From assembly GCA_934675225.1 (NCBI GenBank), contig CAKUQA010000003.1, positions 1 through 16,576 of the forward strand: a DNA stretch of 16,576 nucleotides. The letters are read 5' to 3'. The stretch's first letter is position 1. The number at the start of each line of letters is the position of its first letter. Below, piece after piece: positions 1 to 6,011 of the stretch. The position numbers and the translations under genes are program-made. The notes under the pieces were generated by a model, which was given only the letters and a program-made list of their open reading frames with translations, had not been told where the DNA came from and ran no database searches. Source of the DNA: an uncultured Candidatus Melainabacteria bacterium (GTDB lineage Bacteria > Cyanobacteriota > Vampirovibrionia > Gastranaerophilales > Gastranaerophilaceae).

Positions 1-508
1 ATTCATAACCATAGATATCATTTACAACTTTGAAAAAGTCTAAATCAAATAACAGGCAAGAAAGTTTTGTACCATATCTTCTTGCACGAGAAATTTCTTG
101 TTCCATGCGTTCTTGCATATATTTTCTGTTATGCAAGCCTGTTAATTCGTCAGTTGTAGAAACGATTTTCAATTTGTCGCGAAGTTCTTTATATTTCAAA
201 AGGGCATTTGCTCTAATAATAAGTTCAATATTATCTATTGGAGTCTTAATAAAATCAAAAATAACGGCTCTAACTGTAGTGCCTTTAAAAACATCCCCAA
301 TAAACAATGTAGGAGCTTTAAATTTAGTTGTCATTAGTACATCTTTAACGTTTGGAACACTTTCAACCACTACTAATCCGGGATTAAGCATTTCATAATC
401 TTTTAGGTTTTCGGCATTTTCAATTCTTACATTAGCATCATCAATTTGAGCTAAAACATCTGCCAATTTTGATTCGTTTTTATCTGTATAAACAACTATA
501 TTTTTCAT
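1..508 (-). CDS. Diguanylate cyclase with degenerate receiver domain (partial, 3' end outside window)
   Basis: Reading leftward from ATG at 508-506 gives 169 codons before the window edge. Residues 1-105 look like a response-regulator receiver fold: IVVYTD at the first strand, LVVVES where the phosphoacceptor strand should be, and IKTP with the conserved lysine (K88) near the end. The expected phosphorylated aspartate is glutamate (E49), so it may not be phosphorylated, or may mimic the phosphorylated form. From residue 118 the GGDEF domain begins: TTDELTGLHNRKYMQERM is the classic entry motif and FDLDFFKVVNDIYGYE is the metal/substrate-binding segment. The GGDEF signature itself lies beyond the edge, so catalytic competence cannot be judged. 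The likely role is synthesis of cyclic di-GMP from GTP in the cytoplasm. AGAAGG lies 8 bases before the ATG, supporting the start. The gene has its own promoter (see 543-571) and is separated from the upstream operon by a terminator. Confidence 0.88.
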   Translation of the reverse strand, partial: MKNIVVYTDKNESKLADVLAQIDDANVRIENAENLKDYEMLNPGLVVVESVPNVKDVLMTTKFKAPTLFIGDVFKGTTVRAVIFDFIKTPIDNIELIIRANALLKYKELRDKLKIVSTTDELTGLHNRKYMQERMEQEISRARRYGTKLSCLLFDLDFFKVVNDIYGYE

Positions 509-542
509 AAAGCTACCCTTCTAATACTATTAACTTAAGTGG

Positions 543-571
543 ATTTTAACATATTTTTTTGATTTTATCAA
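543..571 (-). promoter_or_regulatory. Sigma70-type promoter for the diguanylate cyclase gene
   Basis: On the minus strand, TTGATA (571-566) and TAAAAT (548-543) are separated by exactly 17 bases. The -10 is preceded by TGT, giving an extended -10. Both boxes differ from consensus by one base. The predicted transcript starts near 536, leaving a leader of about 28 bases that contains the AGAAGG ribosome-binding site. Confidence 0.65.
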
Positions 572-616
572 GTGGCAAAATTTCGGTTTAGTGAGAAGTT
601 GCTGTTTTTTCAATAT

Positions 617-649
617 AAAAATGACTGAATTATTAGTTCAGTCATTTTT
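617..649 (-). terminator. Rho-independent terminator closing the hisS-side operon
   Basis: A 13-bp inverted repeat, AAAAATGACTGAA (617-629) and TTCAGTCATTTTT (637-649), encloses a 7-base loop. Read on the minus strand it ends in a run of T residues. It lies 29 bases after the stop of the 70-residue gene. The A/T flanks are symmetrical, so it could also act on the plus strand, but no plus-strand gene leads into it. Confidence 0.75.
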
Positions 650-677
650 TTCTAATATTAAATTTTATACAAAAATC

Positions 678-890
678 TTATTTTTCTTCTTCATCATGAT
701 GTTTGTGTTTTACATCTTCTTTGATTACGATTAGGTTATTGATAATTTTCATGGCGCAAGTTGGAAGAACAACATCATCCAATCCTGTTGCGATGCTAAT
801 AATTTTACCGGCACCTAAAGTTACTTCATCCCCTTTGTAGTAGAATGTGTAATCATCTTTTCTGTCTGAACGAATTGTAATTTGACTCAT
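678..890 (-). CDS. Small hypothetical protein, 70 residues, histidine/acidic tail
   Basis: I do not recognise this protein. The first 58 residues alternate charged and beta-branched residues (MSQITIRSDRKDDYTFYYKG, then repeated Val/Ile stretches), suggesting a small beta-rich fold. The last 12 residues (VKHKHHDEEEK) combine three histidines with an acidic end and could bind metal, which is only a guess. There is no signal peptide or membrane segment. The GGTGA element a few bases before the ATG and its position 69 bases after the nucleotidyltransferase-like gene, before a good terminator, support it as the last gene of the transcript. A small hairpin (905-909 with 915-919) lies in the gap just upstream. 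Confidence 0.6.
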   Translation of the reverse strand: MSQITIRSDRKDDYTFYYKGDEVTLGAGKIISIATGLDDVVLPTCAMKIINNLIVIKEDVKHKHHDEEEK

Positions 891-959
891 TTTTTCACCA
901 CAGCTTACGTTTTCCGTAATGCCGCCTTTCTTTTTTACTAACTACTTTATAAAACTTTG

Positions 960-1292
960 TTAAACTTTTTGTCCTTTGTTATCATAAAAAACACCTTCAG
1001 CCATAACTTCTTCATAGATTTCTTCGTCTTGCTTGAAACTTTCTGGTGTGTAAGGATATAAATCAATGCATACATCCAATTCCGTTTCGATTTTGCCAAT
1101 TATAGGCCAAATTTGTTCTCTTTTGGATTTGTCCTCAGTTTCAAAAATTGCAGCAAGTTCAATATCCTCTCCATCATGTATTTTCCCATCTAAGAACGTT
1201 CCAAACAGATACATTCCTTTGAAATCTTTAAATACTCGGTCTAAGGCTTTGCATAACTTGCTAATTACTTCATCAACTGAATTTATACTCAT
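960..1292 (-). CDS. Minimal nucleotidyltransferase-fold (MNT-like) protein, divergent active site
   Basis: The 110-residue protein has the layout of a stand-alone nucleotidyltransferase of the pol-beta superfamily. YLFGTFLDGK (28-37) matches the G-S/T entry loop and GEDIELAAIF (41-50) matches the metal-binding motif usually written SDIDL. D43 is kept and the second aspartate is glutamate (E45). A possible third carboxylate is D77 in CIDLYPYT. Such proteins transfer nucleotides to RNA, protein or small molecules, and many are antitoxins paired with a HEPN protein, but no HEPN gene is adjacent here. The gene starts 13 bases after the hisS stop with AGGAG 6 bases before the ATG, so it is almost certainly co-transcribed with hisS. 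The specific substrate is unknown. It may also be a non-catalytic relative. Confidence 0.7.
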   Translation of the reverse strand: MSINSVDEVISKLCKALDRVFKDFKGMYLFGTFLDGKIHDGEDIELAAIFETEDKSKREQIWPIIGKIETELDVCIDLYPYTPESFKQDEEIYEEVMAEGVFYDNKGQKV

Positions 1293-1305
1293 TTTTTACT
1301 CCTGA

Positions 1306-2547
1306 TTAAGGTTTGATAGAGTGTACAACTTCGTTTCTGTTTAATGTAACCTGTTCTGATGTAGAAAGATTTTTTACAGAAACTTTATTAGCTTTTATTT
1401 CATCCTCACCTAAAATTAATGCAAATTTTGCAATTTTAGATGCTTTTTCCAGTTGTTTGGTGAACTTTTTATTAGCTAAATCAAATTCAATTGTCAAGCC
1501 TTCTGCACGTAATTCTTGAGCAAGAATAAATGCATCTGCCGGTGAATTAGAAACGATGTAGCCATCAAGTTTTTCCGGTTCGACTTCCGGTAATAAAGAA
1601 TTTAATATTTCCATACCCATAGCCCACCCAACAGCTGGTGTATCTTCGCCACCAAGGTTACGAACCAAACTATCATAGCGACCGCCACCACAAACTGCAT
1701 TTTGAGAACCCAAATTATTTGATTTTATTTCGAAAACAGTTCTGTTATAATAGTCTAAACCTCTTACGAGTAATTTATTTTCTACGTAAGGAACATTTAG
1801 TTTGTCAAGGTATAATTTCAATGTTTTGTAGTGATTTGCGCATTCTTCGCATATAAAATCAGATTGAATTATTTTTTGAATTTCAGGTTTTGCAAAAATT
1901 TCTTTACAAGACTCAACTTTGCAATCAAGAAGTCTCAATGGATTTTTTTCATAACGATTTTGGCAATCTTCACAAAGGTTATCAAATTCAGGTTTTAAAA
2001 CTTCTTTTATTTTACTTTTGTATTCTTCACGACATTTTGGACAACCGAGAGAATTAATTTCAACTTCCAAATCATTTAGTCCAAGTGATTTAAGATAATC
2101 TACTGCAAGCAAAATAGCTTCTGCATCAGCGGTTGGTTCTTTTATTCCAAACATTTCAACCCCAACTTGATGAAATTGCCTTTGTCTGCCTGCTTGAGGG
2201 CGCTCATAACGAAACATTGGCCCTTTATACCAAAGCTTAACCGGAGCAGAAAGCCTTGCCATTCCGTTTTCAATAAACGAACGCACCACGCCTGCAGTGT
2301 TTTCAGGTCTCAATGTTAAAGAACGGTCACTCTTTTCAAAAGTGTACATTTCCTTATTAACGATGTCTGTTGTATCTCCAACACCACGAGCAAAAAGTTC
2401 TGTTGCTTCAAAAATTGGAGTTCTTATTTCTTTGTATCCGTAACGGGTAAATATTTCAAGAGCGTTTTTCTCAAGTTTATGCCATTGTTCAACTTCTTGA
2501 GGTAAAATGTCTTTTGTTCCTTTTTGTACTTTAATTATCTTAGCCAT
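1306..2547 (-). CDS. hisS: Histidyl-tRNA synthetase
   Basis: This class II aminoacyl-tRNA synthetase charges tRNA-His with histidine using ATP in the cytoplasm. The 413-residue length is usual for the bacterial enzyme. The start MAKIIKVQKGTKDILP is the typical N-terminus. Motif 2 (RYERPQAGRQRQFHQ, 113-127), the histidine-specific loop (VRGLDYYNRTVFE, 261-273) and the GGGRYD signature (287-292) are all intact. The insertion domain has four cysteine pairs (C169/C172, C192/C195, C209/C214, C233/C236), a pattern seen in some bacterial HisRS subfamilies and probably metal-binding or structural. The C-terminal 90 residues match the anticodon-binding domain. There is no Shine-Dalgarno sequence; instead a consensus promoter sits directly before the ATG (see 2554-2582). 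The nucleotidyltransferase-like gene follows after 13 bases. Confidence 0.97.
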   Translation of the reverse strand: MAKIIKVQKGTKDILPQEVEQWHKLEKNALEIFTRYGYKEIRTPIFEATELFARGVGDTTDIVNKEMYTFEKSDRSLTLRPENTAGVVRSFIENGMARLSAPVKLWYKGPMFRYERPQAGRQRQFHQVGVEMFGIKEPTADAEAILLAVDYLKSLGLNDLEVEINSLGCPKCREEYKSKIKEVLKPEFDNLCEDCQNRYEKNPLRLLDCKVESCKEIFAKPEIQKIIQSDFICEECANHYKTLKLYLDKLNVPYVENKLLVRGLDYYNRTVFEIKSNNLGSQNAVCGGGRYDSLVRNLGGEDTPAVGWAMGMEILNSLLPEVEPEKLDGYIVSNSPADAFILAQELRAEGLTIEFDLANKKFTKQLEKASKIAKFALILGEDEIKANKVSVKNLSTSEQVTLNRNEVVHSIKP

Positions 2548-2553
2548 AAAGCT

Positions 2554-2582
2554 ATTATATAAATTTGCGGATAAATTGTCAA
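2554..2582 (-). promoter_or_regulatory. Consensus sigma70 promoter abutting the hisS start codon
   Basis: On the minus strand TTGACA (2582-2577) and TATAAT (2559-2554) match consensus perfectly and are 17 bases apart. Only 6 bases lie between the -10 box and the hisS ATG at 2547, so the usual transcription start would fall on or next to the A of the start codon. No ribosome-binding site is present in those bases. This implies a leaderless hisS transcript, independent of the upstream yihY/nrnA transcript. Confidence 0.8.
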
Positions 2583-2612
2583 CAGAAAAAATGTTTGTAT
2601 GCTAAAGCGATT

Positions 2613-3554
2613 TTATTCTTCAAAGTCTTTTTTGTCAGTTTTTTTTACTGCGGAAGCGAGTCTTTGCCATAACGGCAGTTTTGCAAAATCATCACGAATT
2701 TCTTGTGCTTTGCGTTCTAATTGATTGTAGACTTGCGAATTTATTTCTCCACCGATTAGGATTAGAACTGATGTGTAATACAACCAAACCATTAAAACGG
2801 CAAAAGCCCCGATTGTGCCGTAAACCATGTTGTAAGTTCTTAAGTTGTTTACATAAATTGAAAATCCCCATGAGCCAACTAACCAAAATATAGTGAAGAA
2901 CCAAGTTCCCGGAATTGCGCTTTTTCGTTTAAATTTTTCATTCCCTTTCAAGTCCGGTAAAATATAGTAACTTAAAAATGCCATAAAATAAAGAGCTGCA
3001 AATGCTATTGGCCAACGTAAGGTTAATAGTGTAAATGCAACTGCTGATGACATGTGAAAATGGTTAACCATCAAATTAACAATGGCTTTACCAAATACGA
3101 TTAAGTTTATACTTAAAAACATTACCATTGTGTCTACAAAAACCATTAATAATGATAAAGCTCTTGTGTAGATTAGATTTCTGGTTTCATGAACCTTATA
3201 TGCTCTGTTTAAACCTTTCAAAACAACCGCAATTCCGTTCATAGATAGGAACATTGTTACACAAAAACCCATTATTGCCATTAATTTGCCGTGGGAAAAA
3301 ATCATAGCTTCTGATAAGACAGTTAAAATCAAATCCATCGCTTGTTCAGGCATAAATGTTGCGAGAAATTTTAAAATAGGTTCCATTAAAGCCTTGTTTC
3401 CCATCCAACCAAAAACGGCTGTCAAAAATAACATAAAAGGGAAAATCCCAATAACCATCATAAAGCCCATTTCTGCAGCCATTCCGTAGAAATCGTTCTT
3501 TATAACAGATATTATTAATCTTTTTATACCTCTTACAAAAATCTTAAAATCCAT
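2613..3554 (-). CDS. YihY/BrkB (UPF0761) family inner-membrane protein
   Basis: The 313-residue protein has about six hydrophobic segments and the family signature near the C-terminus: VYGTIGAFAVLMVWLYYTS followed by GGEIN. The N-terminal segment with NDFYGMAAEMGFMMVIGIFPF matches the family's conserved first membrane helix, which has small residues and a proline. A charged cytoplasmic tail ends the protein. The biochemical function of this family is not established; the old name ribonuclease BN is a misassignment, so no enzymatic role is proposed. It starts 12 bases after the stop of the nrnA-like gene, with GAGAG upstream of the ATG, which indicates one transcript. The length is normal for the family. 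Confidence 0.88.
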   Translation of the reverse strand: MDFKIFVRGIKRLIISVIKNDFYGMAAEMGFMMVIGIFPFMLFLTAVFGWMGNKALMEPILKFLATFMPEQAMDLILTVLSEAMIFSHGKLMAIMGFCVTMFLSMNGIAVVLKGLNRAYKVHETRNLIYTRALSLLMVFVDTMVMFLSINLIVFGKAIVNLMVNHFHMSSAVAFTLLTLRWPIAFAALYFMAFLSYYILPDLKGNEKFKRKSAIPGTWFFTIFWLVGSWGFSIYVNNLRTYNMVYGTIGAFAVLMVWLYYTSVLILIGGEINSQVYNQLERKAQEIRDDFAKLPLWQRLASAVKKTDKKDFEE

Positions 3555-3566
3555 TTTTCTCTCGTT

Positions 3567-4535
3567 TTATAGTTGTTTAAGTTTTTTTATTTCCGCTAAT
3601 ATTTTTTTTACTGCATCTTCAACAGGGGCTTTTATGGTACAGCCTGCAGCATATTTATGTCCACCACCGTTAAATATTTCACAAATTTGGGCAACATCAG
3701 CAAATTTGCTGCGCATAGAAATTTTTGTTCCTCCGGATTTCATTTCTTTTGCCACAAAAGCAACTCTAGTTGTTACAATTGCGCGGAGTTTTTCAGTTAA
3801 ACCTTCCATACAATCATCACCGGCTGAAAATTGTTCCATATCTTTTTTATAAACAGTTGTGTATGCAATTTTATCATTTTCAAGAAATTTTGCTTTACCG
3901 ACACAATGAGCTTGGAACATAACAAGTGTTTTAGAATCTGATTCGTACACTTTTTTATAAATATCGGACGGATTTACTCCGATTTCTACAAGTTTTGCTG
4001 CTGCTTCAAAAGTTGAAGGTTTGGTATTGTCAAACCTGAATGAACCTGTATCTGTTAGTAATGCGGTATATAAACAAATTGCAGTATCAAGTTTTATTTT
4101 CCAATCCATTTGATCAAAACAATTAAACAAAACTTCTCCGGTTGAACTTGCTTCAGGATTGATAAAATTTAATTTCCCATACGCGATATTGGTTTTATGA
4201 TGATCAATATTAACCGTAAATTTTGCTTTATCAAAAAGAATTTTTGCATCGCAAATTCTATCGATTGCAGCAACATCAACATTAATTACAAGGTCATATT
4301 CACGAGATTTGTCAAATTCTTCTATATTTCTAACATCTTGTATATGTGGAATGTATGAATAAACATCAGGAATTTTTGAAATAGCCATCATATCGCATTT
4401 TTTCTTATGATTTTCCAAAATTGCCGAATACAATCCGCACATTGAGCCTAAAGTATCGCCGTCGGGGTTTACATGCGAAACTATCAATATATTTTTGGAC
4501 GATTTTATGATATCATTTAATTTAGAATAATCCAT
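3567..4535 (-). CDS. nrnA: DHH/DHHA1 phosphoesterase, NrnA-like (oligoribonuclease / pAp phosphatase)
   Basis: The 322-residue protein has the two-domain DHH architecture. Metal-binding motifs appear in order: SHVNPDGDTLGS (H21, D25, D27), NVDVAAID (D87), IDHHKTN (D111-H112-H113) and TDTGSFRF (D162). The C-terminal DHHA1 domain carries the substrate-binding FNGGGHKYAAGC motif. Family members degrade very short RNAs to mononucleotides and dephosphorylate 3'-phosphoadenosine 5'-phosphate in the cytoplasm. Orthologues of this length and layout are usually called NrnA. It heads the minus-strand run with yihY 12 bases behind. No clear Shine-Dalgarno is present; an extended -10-like TGC-TAACAT (4547-4542) lies 6 bases before the ATG. 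Other DHH subfamilies, such as pApA-degrading GdpP-like proteins, lack this simple two-domain form. Confidence 0.92.
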   Translation of the reverse strand: MDYSKLNDIIKSSKNILIVSHVNPDGDTLGSMCGLYSAILENHKKKCDMMAISKIPDVYSYIPHIQDVRNIEEFDKSREYDLVINVDVAAIDRICDAKILFDKAKFTVNIDHHKTNIAYGKLNFINPEASSTGEVLFNCFDQMDWKIKLDTAICLYTALLTDTGSFRFDNTKPSTFEAAAKLVEIGVNPSDIYKKVYESDSKTLVMFQAHCVGKAKFLENDKIAYTTVYKKDMEQFSAGDDCMEGLTEKLRAIVTTRVAFVAKEMKSGGTKISMRSKFADVAQICEIFNGGGHKYAAGCTIKAPVEDAVKKILAEIKKLKQL

Positions 4536-4593
4536 TCTTTGATGTTAGCACAAAAAAGTTTTAGTGCAAAACAAGAACGTTAGGGTAATAGTT

Positions 4594-4665
4594 TTGAAAA
4601 AAGTTTTATACACAGATTTTGTCACAACTGAGTCGCTTGTAGAAGTATTGCTTGAAAAAAAATAG
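4594..4665 (+). pseudogene. Apparent 5' segment of the DUF721/DciA-like gene, ended by in-frame TAG
   Basis: TTG at 4594, preceded by AGGG at a good distance, opens 23 codons reading KKVLYTDFVTTESLVEVLLE plus two lysines, then a TAG at 4663-4665. The frame is the same as that of the DUF721-like open segment at 4693-4926, and the encoded helix resembles the N-terminal helix that normally precedes the W-x-x-VVG core of this family. Together they read like one gene of about 110 codons with a single nonsense codon. The A-tracts on either side of the stop (8 A and 7 A) are places where sequence errors or slippage could occur. Confidence 0.5.
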
Positions 4666-4692
4666 ATAAAAAAATCAATCACAAGAAGCAAC

Positions 4693-4926
4693 TTGTACAA
4701 ATTTTGGAATAAAGTTGTTGGAGAAAAATTTGCTAAACGTTCAAAACCATATTCTATGATGGGGGGCGGTGTGATGGTTGTTGCATGTGAAAATGCAATA
4801 GTTGCACAAGAATTAACCTTGAGGAAATTTCAACTTCTTGCTAAATTTGAACCATATTTAAAGTCTCTTAAAATGAATGTAAAGGATTTGCGTTTTGACC
4901 CTAAAAAATGGGTTATTGAAGAATAA
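4693..4926 (+). CDS. DUF721/DciA-like protein (downstream open segment)
   Basis: From TTG at 4693 to the stop at 4926 there are 77 codons. The sequence fits the DUF721 family: FWNKVVGEKFAKRSKPYSM is the conserved W-x-x-VVG core, followed by a short beta strand (GVMVVACENAIVAQEL), the x-x-EL helix, and KDLRFDPKKW at the end. Members of this family include DciA, the loader of the replicative DnaB helicase in many bacteria, with KH-like nucleic-acid binding. Possible initiation is at TTG 4693 with a weak AGAAG upstream, or further upstream if the TAG at 4663 is read through or is an error. The protein from TTG 4693 would lack the N-terminal helix. It converges with the pilin gene 8 bases beyond its stop. 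Confidence 0.7.
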   Translation: MYKFWNKVVGEKFAKRSKPYSMMGGGVMVVACENAIVAQELTLRKFQLLAKFEPYLKSLKMNVKDLRFDPKKWVIEE

Positions 4927-4934
4927 AAATTGTT

Positions 4935-5651
4935 TTAAAATCTTAACGGATAATCTTTAGGAATTTTCCAGCCGTTCATTTGAATTAATGCAGCACAATA
5001 CGCTCTTTCGCGTGTTGTATTTTCTCGACATCCAATGCTAGGATTGTTTAAGAGCATTTCTCTTGTTCCATCCCAACCAATTTTGTACGGTTCAACTCCA
5101 TTGTTTGCGGTTTTATTTGAACTTGACGTATATGTTGGATTAAAGAAAAATGTGAACCATTTTATGCCGCTATCATTATTATTTCTGATAAGATAATTTG
5201 AACCTTCTTTTTCAATCAAGTTGTAATCTTTTGCATTTGGATAGAAAATAAAACTTGATGATGATATTAGAACTAAACTTCCATCAGGAAAGTAGACTGA
5301 AATTTTTCCTTCACTACCTCTAGTGTCAACTTCATATTTTGTATATTGAAGATATGGTTTCAAATATTTTTCAAACCATGGTAAAGATTTTGAAGTAGTG
5401 GTATTATTACCATCTTCATCAGTTTCATAGCCATTTAAAAATTCATCCCATTGAGATTTGTCACCATAATCAGCTTCTGCCATTTGTATTGCTTGATTTA
5501 TTGAACTATAGAATTTTGCAAGTCTTGTTTCAACCACAGTTTTTCTATGATTTGCCATCAGTGTAGGAATTGTTAATGCTGCAACTACACCGATTATACC
5601 TAAAGTTATTAGAACTTCGGCAAGAGTAAATCCTTTTTTAGAATACTTCAT
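4935..5651 (-). CDS. Type IV pilin-like / pseudopilin with N-methylation leader
   Basis: Start chosen at ATG 5651, because AGAGG lies just upstream and the protein then opens with MKYSKKGFTLAEVLITLGII, the prepilin leader and hydrophobic helix. Cleavage is expected after G7, leaving an N-terminal phenylalanine with the conserved glutamate at position 5 (E12). An open frame continues upstream to 5840 but would bury the leader. The mature protein is about 231 residues with a globular domain ending in two cysteines (C208 and C219) and WKIPKDYPLRF. Such proteins are processed by PilD-type peptidase in the inner membrane and enter type IV pili or type II secretion pseudopili; no assembly genes are nearby, so it is an isolated minor pilin-like protein. 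The promoter at 5724-5752 is strong. Confidence 0.9.
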   Translation of the reverse strand: MKYSKKGFTLAEVLITLGIIGVVAALTIPTLMANHRKTVVETRLAKFYSSINQAIQMAEADYGDKSQWDEFLNGYETDEDGNNTTTSKSLPWFEKYLKPYLQYTKYEVDTRGSEGKISVYFPDGSLVLISSSSFIFYPNAKDYNLIEKEGSNYLIRNNNDSGIKWFTFFFNPTYTSSSNKTANNGVEPYKIGWDGTREMLLNNPSIGCRENTTRERAYCAALIQMNGWKIPKDYPLRF

Positions 5652-5703
5652 ATTTGTTAGACCTCTCAACAAAAAGATAAATTGCATTATATATAAATAG
5701 ATA

Positions 5704-5723
5704 AATCTACTTATATATAGATT
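5704..5723. promoter_or_regulatory. Inverted repeat (candidate operator) at the pilin transcription start
   Basis: AATCTA (5704-5709) and TAGATT (5718-5723) form an inverted repeat around an 8-base A/T-rich centre. It starts one base beyond the pilin -10 box on the minus strand and covers the predicted transcription start, where a repressor would act. TTATATATA occurs twice, 24 bases apart (5687-5695 and 5711-5719). The HTH gene transcribed the other way begins 49 bases away and is the obvious candidate binder, which is an inference. Confidence 0.4.
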
Positions 5724-5752
5724 AGTATAACTTATTTTACTTAAGAAGTCAA
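5724..5752 (-). promoter_or_regulatory. Sigma70-type promoter for the pilin-like gene
   Basis: On the minus strand TTGACT (5752-5747) and TATACT (5729-5724) are separated by 17 bases, each one base off consensus. The predicted start near 5717 gives a leader of about 65 bases before the ATG at 5651. A second -10-like TATAAT at 5691-5686 lacks a convincing -35. Confidence 0.7.
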
Positions 5753-5765
5753 GGTAAACTATAAT
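5736..5765 (+). promoter_or_regulatory. Candidate promoter for the HTH gene, giving a leaderless mRNA
   Basis: TATAAT at 5760-5765 is a perfect -10 box, with TTTACT (5736-5741) 18 bases upstream as a weak -35. Six bases separate the -10 from the ATG at 5772, so transcription should begin at the start codon. It overlaps the divergent pilin promoter, so the two genes may compete for polymerase. Confidence 0.45.
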
Positions 5766-5771
5766 TAAAAA

Positions 5772-6008
5772 ATGATTATTAATGATATGACAGACTTTCA
5801 ACTGGTTAAGTTTCTTTTGAATAAGGAGTATATTCTTCAAAAGGATTTGTCAAACAAATTGAATGAATATTATGGAAAAAATACTAAACCTGCCAATTTT
5901 TCTGCAAAACTAAAAAGAGAATATCTTACTTTTAAAGATTTAAAAGCAATTTGCGATATTCTTGGATATGATTTGATTATTGAAAAAAGAAAATCAAAAA
6001 CTAAATAA
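5772..6008 (+). CDS. Small helix-turn-helix protein, probable transcriptional regulator
   Basis: The 78-residue protein has an XRE-like helix-turn-helix layout: LNKEYILQKDLSNKLNEYYG (16-35) as helices 1-2, then PANFSAKLKREYLTF (40-54) as the recognition helix region with the typical x-N-x-S-x-K-L-K/R pattern, then DLKAICDILGYDL closing the fold, and a basic tail. It would bind DNA as a dimer in the cytoplasm. No effector domain is present. An in-frame ATG at 5787 is an alternative start; neither ATG has a Shine-Dalgarno, and the -10 box is 6 bases before the first. It is divergent from the pilin-like gene, sharing an upstream region with an inverted repeat, so regulation of itself and of the pilin is likely. 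It converges with the porin gene, whose stop is 3 bases away. Confidence 0.75.
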   Translation: MIINDMTDFQLVKFLLNKEYILQKDLSNKLNEYYGKNTKPANFSAKLKREYLTFKDLKAICDILGYDLIIEKRKSKTK

Positions 6009-6011
6009 ATT

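Noticed and set aside
30-398. Plus-strand open frame of 122 codons
   Set aside because: It is antisense to the GGDEF gene, which has clear domain motifs, a ribosome-binding site and a promoter; the plus-strand product resembles nothing.
905-919. Hairpin TTACG-N5-CGTAA upstream of the 70-residue gene as terminator or riboswitch
   Set aside because: The stem is only 5 bp, has no T-run on the relevant strand and no recognised riboswitch structure.
4663-4665. TAG as a recoded sense codon
   Set aside because: speA in the same window ends in TAG at the expected length of the enzyme, and no suppressor tRNA is seen, so recoding is less likely than mutation, error or alternative initiation.
5652-5840. 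Extended N-terminus of the pilin-like frame up to 5840
   Set aside because: The prepilin leader must be at the N-terminus, the promoter and AGAGG lie downstream of 5840, and the extension overlaps the divergent HTH gene.
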